This document shows positions 25,778-38,925 of a stretch of 64,000 nucleotides of DNA, in pieces; position 1 is the stretch's first letter; each line of letters begins with the position of its first letter. The position numbers and the translations under genes were made by a program. Origin of the DNA: Parietaria judaica (taxonomy: Eukaryota; Streptophyta; Magnoliopsida; Rosales; Urticaceae); the NCBI GenBank assembly GCA_954871525.1, contig OX940869.1:26254001-26318000 (forward strand). The letters are read 5' to 3'. Under the pieces are notes generated by a model. That model saw nothing but the letters and a program-made list of their open reading frames with translations. It was not told the origin of the DNA and did no database searches.

Positions 25778-25977
25778 ATGTCCTCAGAGATTCCCTCGAG
25801 TTCGTCAGATCTGTTGTGTCGCACTCCGTCGAACGCAACCACCCAGGTAAGACGCCATCTGGTTTCGTCTATTGCTTTCGTCGAGTTATCTGTTCTTTCC
25901 GAGACTGAATCAGTTCTTTCTCACAGACGGGGCGACGAATCTAACCTTATTACACCGAGCGTAGCCACCCAGGTAAA
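25778..25977 (+). pseudogene. Gene-like captured segment with two donor-like sites (unknown origin)
   Basis: MSSEIPSSSSDLL is followed by codons rich in Ser and Arg. Two similar pieces (CGAACGCAACCACCCAG|GTAAG and CGAGCGTAGCCACCCAG|GTAAA) look like a duplicated exon end with a splice donor. No domain recognised. It may be the captured 5' end of a host gene or the element's own decayed gene. Confidence 0.3.
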
Positions 25978-27164
25978 TTTGCAACTCAATCGGTTTCACT
26001 AAAATTCACTTTCTGGGATTTATGATTTTGGTAGTTTATCAATTTTTGTGTTATATTTAAGGTTTTGGAATTTATGATTTTGGAATTTAGGTTATGTTGC
26101 TCTGAAACCGTGTCTGACAGTGTAATATTGGAAATATGTGTTCTTGACTATAAATTCTTGCAGATGATGATACCTGTTGCGTCGACGATGATGGATATGT
26201 TGCTCTTTACTGCAATTTAAAGCCTGTATGGATATGTTGTTTGAGTAATATGTTTGGCCTTTTGATCATAAACTCTGCAATTGTGATTACCATATGTTAT
26301 TTTTACGGTTGGAATTTTGATTACAATTTCAAACTCTGTAATCGTATATAAAATAACCAAATGTAATTGTAACTCTGATTACCAATTTCAAACCGTAAAA
26401 TTATCAATTTCAAACTGTATAAAATTACCAATTTCAAACTGTATAGAATGTAATTGTAACTCTGATTACTAATTTTAAACCGTAAAAAATCGGTAACTGT
26501 TATTACCATACTGAGTTTTGTTTTTTGTAATGCATTATATGTGTTATTGAATTTTGTAATTGTAATTACAAAACATATCATTAATTGCAATTACAATTTG
26601 TGATTATAGAGTTTTTACAATATTTGTTTTTTTTTTTTAACTACAATTACAGATTTAAGCTACAATGTTAAATCGTCCTCATTAATTTCCTATGATTTTA
26701 GGAAATGAAATCAACTAATCCATCGGAGGCGCCAACAAGTTCTAACGTGCGAGGCAATGGGGTTGAATTGCGAAGAATATTCTAGCCTAGTTTACAAGAA
26801 AGTAGGAGAAACACCGAACATCTTACGGGCCAATTTTTTTGCCAATTCATCAAAGATTAGAGTTTCTGTCTTCGATAATCTATTCGTAGAATCACACCGC
26901 ATGAGCAAAGTAGATTTATTGAAGCTTGTTAATACTACCAAAATTGACAATATTAATTACAGAAAAATTACAGTTCATTAATTATGAGTTGCACAATCTT
27001 ATAACTAAAGGAAACAAATGGTAAGTACATATACGATTTCTGGCTAATAAACTGAGAATGAATAATGGTAAATATATATACAATCAATTTATGGTAAATA
27101 ATTATACGATTAGTAAAAACTAATCTTCTACAAAACCAACAACATTAAACTGGGATGGCTTAAT

Positions 27165-27166
<2 letters not shown>

Positions 27167-27196
<30 letters not shown>
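27167..27196. repeat. (TA)n microsatellite
   Basis: Uninterrupted TA run of about 30 bases in Pack-type element 2. Confidence 0.95.
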
Positions 27197-27198
<2 letters not shown>

Positions 27199-28429
27199 CA
27201 GTAAATGGTAAATACTGATACGATTTAATATATCTATAATCACTGATTAAGAAGAAAATAACTAGTTACGTAGTTGTAATTACACTTATGTAACTATGGT
27301 TACACTTAAGTGACTATAGATACAAATGTAATTTTTATTACACTTACGTAATTGTAGTTACTATTACTAATTGTAGTTACTTTACGTAATTACAGTTACG
27401 TATATGTAGTTACAATTACGTACATGTAGTTACTATTACGTATATAGTTTCACCTCGGTGAGTTTTTCTTGGTTTCAAATTAAGGGATGGATAACTAGGC
27501 TTTGTAAGATCTGGTCTTTGAGCTTCTTGGTTTTGATATGGTATTTGGATTGTCAATCCTGATTCTTCTTAGGCACTTGATTCATTTTTTATTCTAAAAC
27601 TGAAAATATATTTCAATACACCAATTCCAAACTGTAATTTTAATTACCAAAGTTGTATATGTATATACCGATACATTATACGGGAACTGTTTGAGCAAAT
27701 CGTAAATATAAACCATAATTGTATATGTATATACCAATACGAAACAGTAAATTTAATTGCCAAAATTTCATAATTTTAATTACGGATAATTAAAACAGTT
27801 TTTGAAATTCCATTTACATATTCACAACGTAACTCAAACAAATTTCACATTCAAGCTAAATTATGTTAAATTATCAATATTGGTGTTCTTAGGCATTCGA
27901 TTTTTGCGTAATTAACATTTTCGTAACTAAATTTACGTATTACTAAAATTATATTGACGTAATTATAATTTCTTTTACTTAATTACTTGCTAGAAAATAT
28001 GAATTTATGTACTATTTTTTTTTGTATTATAATTGCTAGAAAATAGGAGGGATCCAAATTTGTTATTGAATTTTTTTTTCTAGCTAATAAAAAAATAAGG
28101 CATATTTGATTTTATTAAAATAAAGTTATTCAAATATTCTTACTTAATAGGGAAGACTAAATACGCTACGGTTAAGGGTTTTTTAAGCATTAATTGGTTA
28201 ATTATATTATGCTACAATTAAGGAATATTAATTATAAATAAATCGATAAATCTTTTCTCATTAAACAGGATTAGTCGAATAAAATACTTAAAAATCTAAC
28301 GGGTATATTGGTCCACATTTCATTTAGTTGGTGGTTTTAATTACCATAAATAAATTTGGGTATTTTTTGAAATATTGAGTCTCAAATAGGCATTTGGTTC
28401 ATTTACCCTTAAAACATTTGGAACCGAGA

Positions 28430-29080
28430 AAAGTATAAACGGTAGAATTAGAAAAACCAATTATCTAAAACAGGGTACTTACCGGTTCGAGGTTCGATAA
28501 TCGAAATTTTGGGTATTTATTACAACCCTAGTGTTATGAATATAAAATATCAGGTCAGGGGTACCATAGAAATAAAACTATAAAAATCAGGGATGAAATA
28601 CCGTTATTTTAGAAAGTCATTGGTCATAAGGAGGTAAAAATACAAAATAGAGGGTCTTCAGCGCAAGTTTAAACAAACAATACGCGCCAAAGACTCGCTC
28701 TGAAGGTCACGCGCGTTTTTCTCTCGCGAATCCGTACACCTGTAGCACACGCGCCAGGCGCGTAGGAAGACAAAACGAGAGAAGCTAAATATGGAAAAAA
28801 TAATAAATAATAAATAAGTCGCTTAATTAATTTATGATTTGTTTTTAATTTGGTGGAAGAATTAGATAGCCAGAAAACGCTACGCCATTATATTCGCAAA
28901 AAAAAGTGCGAACTCCTAAACGACGTCGTTGACTTTGTCCACATCATCACCCATTGCCTTGTCAAAACTGGCAATTTCTTTTCCCATTTATTATTTTTAT
29001 TTATTTATTTATCTATCTTTTTCCATGTCTAATTTTTATTTATATTTATTATTATTATTTTGTTCGCCTAAAACCACTTC
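28430..29080 (+). promoter_or_regulatory. Upstream region of the SUO-like gene, with a CGCG-rich cluster
   Basis: 28675-28770 is a GC island in AT-rich DNA with repeated CGCG words. GCGCCAAA at 28684-28691 is a perfect E2F-type site read on the minus strand (TTTGGCGC); GTCACGCGCG and ACACGCGCCAGGCGCG resemble CGCG boxes of the CAMTA type. No clear TATA box; pyrimidine-rich CTCTCT tracts at 29080-29185 suggest a TATA-less start there. The functional role is inferred. Confidence 0.45.
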
Positions 29081-29513
29081 TCTCTCTTCTCTCTCTCTCC
29101 TCTGCGACTCGCACTGGATCTTCCATTCGCCGTTTTCGCTTCGCGAAGCTCTCCTCTCTCTCTCTCTCATCGCGGTTTCTCTCTCTACAATCGGCGAGCT
29201 CTTCGCAGAAAATCTCTGGTTTTATTCGGTCAATCTCGAATCCCGATCCTCCGATCCCAATTTCGCCCTAAAATCGCGACGAATTTTGTTTCCAAATCCG
29301 CGATTTCCCCTCTGTTTCGCCTCTTTCGGGAGCCCGTAAAGCCCTAGACTTTCGCCGGGACCTCCGAATTCGGGCCATGGCCTCGCGCTTTTCATTTCCC
29401 ATCGCCCAATCGAAGATCTGTGTCCCGATCTAGGGTTTCGTTTTGGGAGTGTACGTGTTTCTGCGAATCTAGGGTTTCCTCTGGGGCGGGAATTCCTTTT
29501 TGACTCGGGATTG

Positions 29514-29648
29514 ATGTTTCTTCTCAAGGTCGCGATCGATTGTGAAACCGAGGACAATGGAGGGCGATTATGCATGGGTCGGGAGGTGAAGATTGGAAAC
29601 GGAGTCGGCACATGTGGCCGGTCCCTGATTCGACCGCGACGACTGTAG
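29514..29648 (+). other. Upstream ORFs overlapping the SUO start codon
   Basis: An ATG at 29514 opens 44 codons to TAG 29646-29648, and an ATG at 29557 opens 10 codons to TGA 29587-29589. Both are out of frame with the main ATG at 29570 and run over it. They matter only if the mRNA starts upstream and no 5' UTR intron removes them. Confidence 0.55.
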
Positions 29649-32600
29649 CAGCTGAGAGCGATTCGAGCGACCTTGATTTCTTCTGCAAAGTACACACCTT
29701 TCGCTCTCTCGCTTGGGCTTGTAGGCCCCTTTTGCCTTGTGTGCTCGATTTCTTCTGGGTGTTTTGTGTTTGAGGGGAGATTCTGGAGGTTTGATTTGTT
29801 CTTATGGTCTCAATTGGGTCTTCTTTCCTTGCAGAGATTTGCGACCATGCTTTCAAATTGTTTCTGCTCTAAATTGGGGATTTGGGTGTATAATTTAGGC
29901 GTCTGATTCAATTTTCGATTTAAACTGCGTATGATTTGTTTCTTCGATGTTTGGCGTTGCTTTTGTTTCCGATGTATATTGTAATTTTGTACCTCAAAGA
30001 TTTTCGCAAAACGGAAGTGTTAGTTTGTTTATTTCATCCTCTCTCTATAGAGATCGACCTGTTGTTTGATTGTGTAATCGATGTGTTTCCCTTGAGGATC
30101 TATTGTTTTTATTCAGAGTTTTTTTGGAGGAAATTATGCAGAATTTGGCTTGCTCAATTAACTTACATCGCAATACTTTGAATTTTCTTGCCAGTGTTGT
30201 TTCAATTGTGGGTTTTTTGTTTCGTTTATGTTCTCAATAGCCTCCTATAACCACGTCTCTGAAATTGCGTGCGCTGTGTCAAATTTTCGATTGGTACGAC
30301 TATTGTGATCGGCATTTATATGGTTTTCTTATGATCCTCTATTCATATTTTGAAGATTGGCAGAATTCTTGTTTTCTTCCTTATTCTTATTTGGAAGTGC
30401 TAAATGTGATATCTATCTTTTTCTATTCATTCTATATCTTATTTGATGAAAGCTTTTTATTGTCACAGGATGGACGGAAAATCCAAGTGGGTGACACTGC
30501 ACTTTTTAAGCCGCCTCAGGATTCACCGCCTTTCATTGGAATAATTCGTAGGCTGACACTAGATAAGAAGGATATTTTAAGTTTAGGTGTGAATTGGCTC
30601 TACCGACCCGCAGATATAAGGCTTGCCAAAGGAATCTTGCTAGAGGCTGCACCGAACGAAGTCTTGTATTCCTTTCACAAGGATGAGATTCCTGCTGCAT
30701 CGCTACTCCATCCCTGTAAAGTTGCGTTTCTCCGTAAAGGTGTTGAATTACCTCCAGGGATATCCTCATTTGTATGCAGGCGGGTGTATGATATCGATCA
30801 CAAGTGTTTATGGTGGTTAACTGACAAGGATTATATTAATGTGAGTGCTGTTTTCCTATAGTTGTCGTCTGTTATCGTTTTAGTAGATTGTGAATACTTT
30901 ATAACTCTTATTCACTTCATCTTTTCTTGTTGTTGTTGTAGGAGCGTCAGGAAGAAGTAGATCAGCTATTAGACAAGACAAGATTAGAAATGCATGGGGC
31001 GGTGCAATCAGGTGGCCGTTCTCCGAAACCCTTGAATGGTCCTTCATCAACACAGCAACTGAAATCTGGTTCAGATAGTTTACAGAATAGTGCATCTTCA
31101 TTTTCGTCGCAGGCTAAGGGAAAGAAGAGGGAGCGAGTTGATCCGGGCTCTGACTCCGTTAAGCGGGAGCGCTCTTCTAAAACGGAAGATAGCGATTCGG
31201 GTCAATATAGGCCTGAAAATATGTTGAAGTCTGAGATTGCTAAAATAACCGACAAAGGAGGGCTTGTGGACTCTGCCGGGGTTGAGAAGTTAGTCCAGCT
31301 CATGCAGTCTGATGGTGGCGGTGATAAGAAATTAGATTTGGCTGGGAGAATACTGCTTGTTGATGTCATTTCAGGCACTGACAGATGCGAGTGCCTGGGT
31401 CGATTTGTTCAGCTTAGGGGTCTACCTGTTCTGGATGAGTGGCTTCAGGAGGTCCACAAGGGCAAAATTGGCGATGGCAGTAGTCCAAAGGAAAGTGACA
31501 GATCTGTCGAAGAGTTTCTTCTGGCGCTGCTTCGTGCACTTGATAAATTGCCTGTGAATCTACACGCCCTTCAGACTTGCAATGTGGGCAAGTCCGTCAA
31601 CTATTTACGCAGTCATAAAAACTCAGAAATTCAGAAGAAAGCCAGGAGTTTGGTTGATACGTGGAAGAGACGTGTTGAAGCCGAGATGAACATGAATGAT
31701 GCCAAGTCCGGGGGCGGCCGTGGCGTTTCCTGGCAGAATAAGCCTGCATCTTCTGAAGTTTCTCATGTTGGGGTCAAAAAACAAGGAAACTCTACCGAGG
31801 TTGGCGCAAAGAGCTCCACTGGCCAGCCATCTGTCTCCAAACCTCATCAACTTAAGCTCGGCGATGCTGTCCCCAAGATTAGTACCCCGCCGGGATTAGC
31901 AAAACCGATGAGCCCGTCGGTGGGTGGAATGTCGAAGGATCAAAACTTCAGAATGTTGGTAGGGGCAACTTCCTCGGGTCTTCCTTTGACGCCAATAAAG
32001 GAAGAAAAGAGCAGCAGCTCTAGCCAGTCCTTAAATAACAGCCAATCTAGTGATCATACTAAAACTATGGGCTCGTCGTGTAGGGAAGATGCAAGGAGTT
32101 CAACTGCAGGCTCGGTGAGTGCCAATAAAGTGTCAAGCTGCGCGTCTCGGCATCGTAAATCCAGCAACGGACTTCAGGGTTCTGCTGCTTCTGGATTTCA
32201 GAAGGAAAGAGTGAGTACGCCGAGTAGAAATTTCCCTTCTGAGAGGCCGTTGACCACCGTTGCATCGCAGGAGAAAACTGGTGAGGCGACGACCCTTAAT
32301 GACCAGGGAGCTAGTAGGCTCATTGTACGGTTTCCGAACGCTGGCCGAAGTCCGGCAAGAGGCGCTTCAGGGGCTGCTTTGGAAGATCCCATTTCGACAA
32401 CATTTCGTGCTGCGTCGCCCCCTGTGGAGAAGCATGATAATCACCACGATAAAAGAACTAAAACCAGGAGTGATACTGTAAGGGCCAATGTTTCAGCTGA
32501 TTCAGATATGTGTAGTAAGGATGGTGGGTTTGACGAAGATAATACGCCTGGAGAGGACGGTGAAAAACCTTCGGAGATGTCTAAAGTTGCTGGTGCTCTG

Positions 32601-35180
32601 TCAAAAATAATGTCCCGGTCTGGGAAATCGTATGATGCATCGTTTAGCCCGATTAATGCTTTGATCGAAAGCTGTGCGAAGATTTCTCAGGCAAACGCTT
32701 CAGCCTCACCCGGAGATGATGTAGGGATGAACTTGCTGGCTAGTGTTGCTGCCGGAGAAATATGTAAATCAGAAAATTTATCACCTTCAGGTTCTCCGGG
32801 AAGAAATTCATCTACGCCTGAAGGATCAAGCTCTGGCAACGATGTGAAGTTGAAGCAAACGCGGGAGGATGTTGCTCAAGCCCAACGTCAGCCAAGTGAT
32901 GGGGGTGCCCTTTCGGAACATAGCAATGCTGGTGATTCTCTACATACTACCAAAAATGAATTGAGACATCCAATTAGTGGTGAACAGACTAATGATTCTG
33001 GAGACAGTAAAGCCACTTCACCTGCCTTTGCTGAAAGATCGGGAGAGTGCACAGTGAATATAGACGGTTCACCGAGTTCCCACCATAAAGTAGCACCGCC
33101 AGCCTCGACTGATCCAAAACCTATCGAACAGCGTGATCCGACACAAAACTTAGCTCCTTGTTCTAAGGTAGAAGGCCATGGTGATGGAACGTACCAGTTT
33201 TCCGAGCAAAGAAAATTTGGGGTTCAGAGGACTAAGAGTATTAGCATGTCTGATTCTAAGATAAACATACGTGTTCTTGCTTCTGATGAAGAGAGGAAAA
33301 CAGAGTGTGCTGATGAGCAACCTACAGAGAACGGTGTGCCGACAGTGTCTGAAGTAGCCTCTGTCAGTGCGAAAGCAGAGAAGGATAATGAGAAATCGAC
33401 ATGCTCATCTTCAGACATGGGAGGTGAGGATCGTAACGCCGACAAAGACTTGAGAAACAATGTACAAGTGGATCAGAACCAGTCCTTGGACGCTAAAAGC
33501 GAGGGTCCGCCGCTCGCTTCGGGATCCGGAAACTCTTCTGACGCGGCTGTCAAGGGAGAGAGAGCGGATGAAGTCAAAGGCGAGAGAGATCTAACAGATA
33601 GACAAGCAGGGGATATGTGTTCCTCTGCTTCGGCTAATGGGAACGAAGGTGCACCAGGGAGTTTGGAAATCAAAGAGCCTGTTGTTCAAGCGTCGGCTGA
33701 GTCACTGGCAGCAGCACTTCCTGTGCAAGACATGGCAGATGGGTTTGAGTCAAGCAAGGTGGAGAAGCAGCCACTCGGCGGTGCACATGCGTCTTCCAGC
33801 CCTGATGCATCTGTGAAACTGGACTTTGATTTAAATGAAGGCTTTGCTGATGATTTGAGTCAGGTGGAGGTTCAGAAAGCAGGTCCCGATCCCGCCGTTC
33901 ATTTGCCTTGCCCGTTACCGTTCCAGAATTCTTCTGTTTCTGGGAGTTTCCCCGCTTCAATCACCATTGCCGCTCCCGCCAAAGGTCCGTTTTTTCCTCC
34001 GGATAACCCGTTACGCACCAAGGGTGAGCTTGGATGGAAAGGGTCGGCAGCCACGAGCGCATTCCGGCCAGCAGAACCCAGAAAGAACATCGACGTTGTT
34101 GACTTCACCACTTGCAAACCCAGCCGTGCGCCTTTGGACTTTGATCTGAATGTAGCTGATGGCTTAGATGACGAGGAAGAGTCTGGGCCGAGCGATCGGG
34201 GTGCCGGTGTCGGAGGGCTTGATCTTGATCTGAATAGAGTTGACGAGAACCCCGAAGTCGTGCCATTCTCTTCTACCCATTCTAGGTTGGAAATCAATCC
34301 TTTGCAAACGAGACCATCTTTATCCAGCGGGTTGTCGATGAGTGGGGCCAATATCATGTCCAGAGACTTCGATTTGAACAATGGGCCGGGCCTTGATGAG
34401 GTTGGTGCCGAAGCCGCCCCCCGCGTCCAGCCCATCAAGAGTGGCATGCAGATGCCTACCGCAGTGGGGCCCATCTCCAGTCTCAGAGTTAGCAACCAGG
34501 AATATGGTAGCTTCTCGTCGTGGTTTTCTCCTGGGAACTCGTTCTCTGCCATCACCGTCCCGCCGATATACTCATCAAGAGGGGAGCAGAGTTACGTCCC
34601 TCCTTCAGTCGGGTCTCAGAGGGTGTTGTGTCCTCCCTCAGCTACCACTACATATAACCCCGAGATCTACCGAGGTCCAGTTCTGTCATCCTCCCCTGCA
34701 GTGCCGTTCCCACCCTCCGCTCAGATTCCGTATCCCGGCTTTCCCTTTGAAACTGGATTCCCTCTCTCGTCAAACTCCTTCTCAGGAGCACCGTATATGG
34801 ACTCATCCTCAGGAGGGCCACTTTGTTTCCCCATGCCATCACCTCTAGTGGGGCCTGCAGGCATGGTTCCATCCGCCTACCCGCGGCCCTACGTGATGAA
34901 CCTTCCTGGAGGCGCCAGCAGCGTCGGGTCGGACGGTCGGAAGTGGGGTGGCCCGGCAGGTCTGGATTTAAACTCAGGGCCTGGGGGCGTAGATATGGAG
35001 CGGAGAGACGAGAGGCTTTCTTCAGGAATGCGGCAGCTTCCCGTCCCGAGCTCGCAAGCCCTGGTGGAGGAGCACTTGAAGATGTTCCAGGTCGGTGGCG
35101 GTGTTCTGAAGAGGAAGGAGCCTGACAGTGGCCACGACGGGGTGGATAGAATCAGCTACAAGCAACATTCGTGGCAGTAG
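29570..35180 (+). CDS. SUO: SUO-like BAH domain and TFIIS N-terminal domain protein (three exons, 1576 aa)
   Basis: Plant nuclear regulator with a BAH domain and a TFIIS N-terminal (LW) helical bundle. In Arabidopsis, SUO promotes miRNA action and affects vegetative phase change. Coding exons: 29570-29689, 30469-30840 and 30942-35180, with GT..AG introns of 779 and 101 bp; each coding exon is a whole number of codons. Residues 1-40 begin MHGSGGEDWKRSRHMWPV, the family's N-terminus. BAH covers about 41-165 (GRKIQVGDTALFKPP, VNWLYRP, DEIPAASLLHPCKVAF). TFIIS-N covers about 260-415, starting KSEIAKITDKGG and ending KKARSLVDTWKRRVEAEM. Most of the remainder is disordered and Ser-rich. Near the C-terminus are repeated EAR-like motifs: LDFDLN (about 1124 and 1229), LDLDLN (1257), FDLN (1305) and LDLN (1504), plus a GW in ELGWKG, all typical of SUO. 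The gene looks intact. Confidence 0.95.
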
Positions 35181-35830
35181 GATTGTGGTGCAACGGCTGA
35201 AGCCGGTGACGTGTGTCGAGGCCTGGTGAGGACTTTTACTCCCCCTGATTTGATTAATTCACGTGAGGAAATGTCGGAATTTCCTTCCATTTGTCGGTTC
35301 TATCGTGTGAAACCTCTTGCCTTGGCTCGTTTTGCAGCTCCTTGGAGATGACAGAGTGCAAATACGGAGGCAAGGTCTGGGCTCGTTCCGGTGATTGGCG
35401 CCGCTAACTTTTGAGAATTGTTAGGGAGGTGGAATCGACTAATCGGATTGTTCCTCGCATTCGCGTGATTGGCCTCTGCAGATATAAGTTTGGCATTGTG
35501 TAGGTATTCTCTAACTCACAAAAAGGAAACAAAAAACATGTGGAAGAAGTAAGAAATTTGGTGGTCAGTGTACGGAGTATACATTACAAGCCTTCCTGTC
35601 TCTTTTAAACCAGAGGATTGGATGTATCGAGACTGTCGCCGGAATGTATCTTCTCTCTCTCTCGCTCTCTCTCTCTCGATCGATCGAAATATAGTTATTT
35701 ACGTTTAGCGTTATGACTGCCGAATTTTGTACTTGGAATCATTCTGGTTATTGATATTTTGCACAGGCTGTCTTGTATTTGTATCTTTCCTTTGTATTAT
35801 AAGTTACGACCAGCTTTGATTCTCTTGTCT
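35181..35830 (+). other. 3' UTR of the SUO-like gene, with a probable intron
   Basis: After the stop at 35178-35180, GCCTG|GTGAGG at 35226 and TTTTGCAG ending at 35337 make a good 112-bp intron in the 3' UTR. A CT microsatellite is at 35651-35677. Transcript end is not evident; likely near 35750-35870. Confidence 0.5.
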
Positions 35831-37963
35831 TCTCTTCAAGGAAACAAAAACCGAATAAAGAAAACAGAGACACGACTTATGTTTCGATAATGTTTTGACA
35901 AGCTTGTTTTAGTTTTATACAAGGGTGTATTTTAGCCGAGTCAAATGCATGGTTTGTAGTGGCGATTCTCTCTCGCCTGAAGCCTCCGAGAGACCCAATC
36001 TTGAGCAAAATAAATTTCAAGGGGTCGATCTTATTGCTGTTTTAGTTTATTGGTCAGCGCCAGGTTCTTTCATTTCCTTGTAAAGATATTTCTTTCACGG
36101 GTATGTTCACCTAATCCGCCAAATATGGATACGGCCCTATGAGCTTTGGCCATGTTGATCTATCCTTGGCCGGATAGTATTTAAAGTTTATATATACTAT
36201 CTTTCACGGTGAACTACACTACGAGATTTGGTGACTTGGCACCCCGCCGCGGTGTTAATTTTTTTTTTTAATATAAACAATTTATTTGTCACTCACCCGT
36301 CTATTTGAATTTGCTAAAAATGTTAAGCAAGAGATCGCAATTTGTAGCAGACAACGAGTCCCGACAAGAACAAACGATCAAAACAAATAATAGGGAAGAA
36401 CGTCGGTATAACCAAACTTTTTCTCGGACATTTAAGGTGATAACAGAGGAACAATCAACTGAGAGAAATTATTTTGTATTACTATTAAATTGTTTCTGTG
36501 TCCAGAAATCAAGTATTATGTAATCAATTAATCTAATTATTCAAGAGAGAGTAATCCGGAGCAGTAATTTTTCTTTGTAACATTCATGTTCCTCCTAGTC
36601 ACTTTATTTTTGATATTTTCACTCTCATGCTGCACTTGCCGGCTCCGGCTGGGTTCGGACCACGAACGTGTGCGTAGAGTTGCTAGAGGTGTCTTTTAGG
36701 TGCACTAGTGCGGGCGACGTAGGTTTGGTTCTTGGGCTCCTCGTTCTGATCTCACATCAGCTCGTTTTTTTTTTCTCTATAAATTATGTAATGTAATAAT
36801 TTTATGAGATTTTAAACGAAAAAAGAATATCTTACTAAGGCTCTTAAATTCAATGATATATTTTATCAAGCAGCGAGCAAATAATTTATGTTATTATAAT
36901 TGTTAAGTATCATTTTTTTTTTATTAATGTTTCTTTAAAAAATATTTTTTGTTAATTCTATGTATTAAATTAATTAGTAACTAAAATTTAAAAACTAAAT
37001 TAAACAATAATTTCTCGAATTGCTTTATTAAACTATAATTTCAGTAACTAAATATAAAAATTTGCTTAACCAAAATAAAAGGAAAATAGTGGTAAAATGT
37101 GTGGGCACTGAATAATATAAGATGTATTACTACGATAGATACACCATAGATGAATAAGGTGTGATAAAAAATAAATATAGACTAGGTTGAATTAAGAAAA
37201 AAAATGGAGGTACAAAAGCGTTTGTTGATGATGGGCTCGATCCCTGGCCAAGCCTATGGAAGCGAGATTTCAATCTTACTTTCATCCATTGAACCAGACA
37301 TTTGTTATATTACTGCTGGACGAGCCGGGGGTGACGTTAGCCACCCCCAAACATGCCTGGGTCCGTCCCTATTTGAAAACCCTTTAATATTTTGATGTTT
37401 AAACCTAATTACTAATCAATTATATAATATTTTTAACTCTTTAAACCTACTAACCCTTCTAAAACTTTATTCTCAAGCAACTTGATTTTAAGTGCTCGAA
37501 ATACTGTAAAAAAGTTTTTATGCGTCTAATAAATCAATACCCTTCATGTTGATTTAATTATACTTCTATGCGGTTCCGACTCAGGACTATTGAGCTAAAT
37601 TAATAATTCGATAGATTTAGCTAACAAATTTCAAGAGAAGTATATTACCGCCTATAAAAAAATAACTATAATATTACATAACCAATTGTACATTCTAGAT
37701 ATCTATATAAAAGAATTTTTTTTGAGTAAATGACATGTCATAGTAAGAATAAAAGAATTGAGAAATCCTATTTACTTAGATTAATGATTTTTTTTTTCTC
37801 CTTTTCTAAATTTTCACTCACCCATAAACCAAATAACCAACCAACCATCCATTCATTTTATATTAATATTACACCCTTATAAAAATTATATTAGTATTCT
37901 TGATATTTCAATATAGAGATATTTTTTATTTTACTTTGGTGATTATATAGTCTTATATTTGTG
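35831..37963. other. Intergenic DNA with a repeat scrap
   Basis: No gene. At 37220-37380 GATGGGCTCGATCCCTGGCC and GTTAGCCACCCCCAAACATG are phrases common in plant transposon ends, but no element could be bounded. Confidence 0.5.
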
Positions 37964-38470
37964 ATAGAGAAAGGGATAATTACGGCAAATATACCCAACC
38001 TTTGGTCAAACTTCCTCCCGTGTACTCAATCTTTAAAATTGGCGGCAAAAGTACCCAACCAGCGTTGACTGTGACTTTGGCTAAAAAACGTCAACTTTTG
38101 CCGTTAGCATAGTACACGTGTACATGCCACATAAGCCACCCGAAATTTATTACTATCATTTTTAACTGAATTAATGGTTAAACTAACTGAACTAATCTAT
38201 CTATCAGATTAATCAACAAATTAATCAGCAAATAATCTACCAAAACACACACATGAACTAATCAAATTTCATACATATTAAACAACATTGAAAAAATATG
38301 TCATTGCAACGGACACGTGTACTATGCTAATGGCAAAAGTTAACGTTTTTTAGCCAAAGACACGGTCAACGCTGGTTGGGTACTTTTGCCGCCAATTTTA
38401 AAGGTTGGGTACACGGGAGGAAGTTTGACCAAAGGTTGGGTATATTTGCCGTAATTATCCCATAGAGAAA
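37964..38470. mobile_element. MULE MITE D, 489 bp, perfect 9-bp target duplication
   Basis: The element spans 37973-38461 between two copies of ATAGAGAAA (37964-37972, 38462-38470). Ends GGGATAATTACGGCAAATAT and inverse; inverted arms about 175 bp with few mismatches. It shares the terminal wording (ACGGCAAATATACCCAACC, TTTGGTCAAAC) with MULE C and the incomplete copy at 63503. No coding capacity. Confidence 0.96.
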
Positions 38471-38925
38471 TGCAACAAACTACCTTGATATTGAATGCTT
38501 AATTGCTTATACACCATAAAAATGCAGAGGAGTGGATGTCAAATTCTTGATATGCCAATTTTATCCCTCGTTCGGATGTGATGAGTGATGACACATATAT
38601 ATATATATGGAGTGTCAGTAAGACAAGACTTTCCTTAAAGAGTCGAAAGGTATTTTATAGTTAATAATGGTAATATATATAGTGGTCCCATAAAACGTAG
38701 ATTGATTTGACATTAAATAACAAGAATCTTTCCATTTGATGGCTGCGATTCAATCTACACGTCTCATCTTTGGCATGAATATGGGAAAGTACTAAAAAGA
38801 TAGGTAGTTTAAGGGTCACAATATTAGATTATGCCGCGAATAAGGGTAATCAATGTCAAAATGCGTGGCTTTTCACCGTCCCCATTTTTTTCTCCGAATA
38901 TTTTGGCAAAAGTACTAGAACTTGA
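38471..38925. other. Intergenic, no gene seen
   Basis: AT-rich DNA between MITE D and the TTF-type hAT element. Nothing recognised. Confidence 0.5.

Larger units (their letters stand above)
25367..28411 (+). mobile_element. Pack-type nonautonomous element 2, about 3 kb, with gene-like segments
   Basis: Left arm phrase AGAGAAATGCCCATAGTTTC and a right arm ending near CATTTACCCTT resemble the element at 13590-15062. The core (26280-27450) is a long run of diverged GTAATTACAATTACG motifs. A GC-richer gene-like segment lies at 25620-25980. It has two exon-like pieces, each ending CCACCCAG followed by GTAA (near 25850 and 25975), and a further open piece of 74 codons at 26757-26981. I cannot name the source gene. 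Edges are approximate; no clean target duplication. Confidence 0.45.

Noticed and set aside
31357..34872. Many antisense and out-of-frame ORFs inside the large SUO exon
   Set aside because: Shadows of a 1412-codon exon that has the right domains and family motifs.
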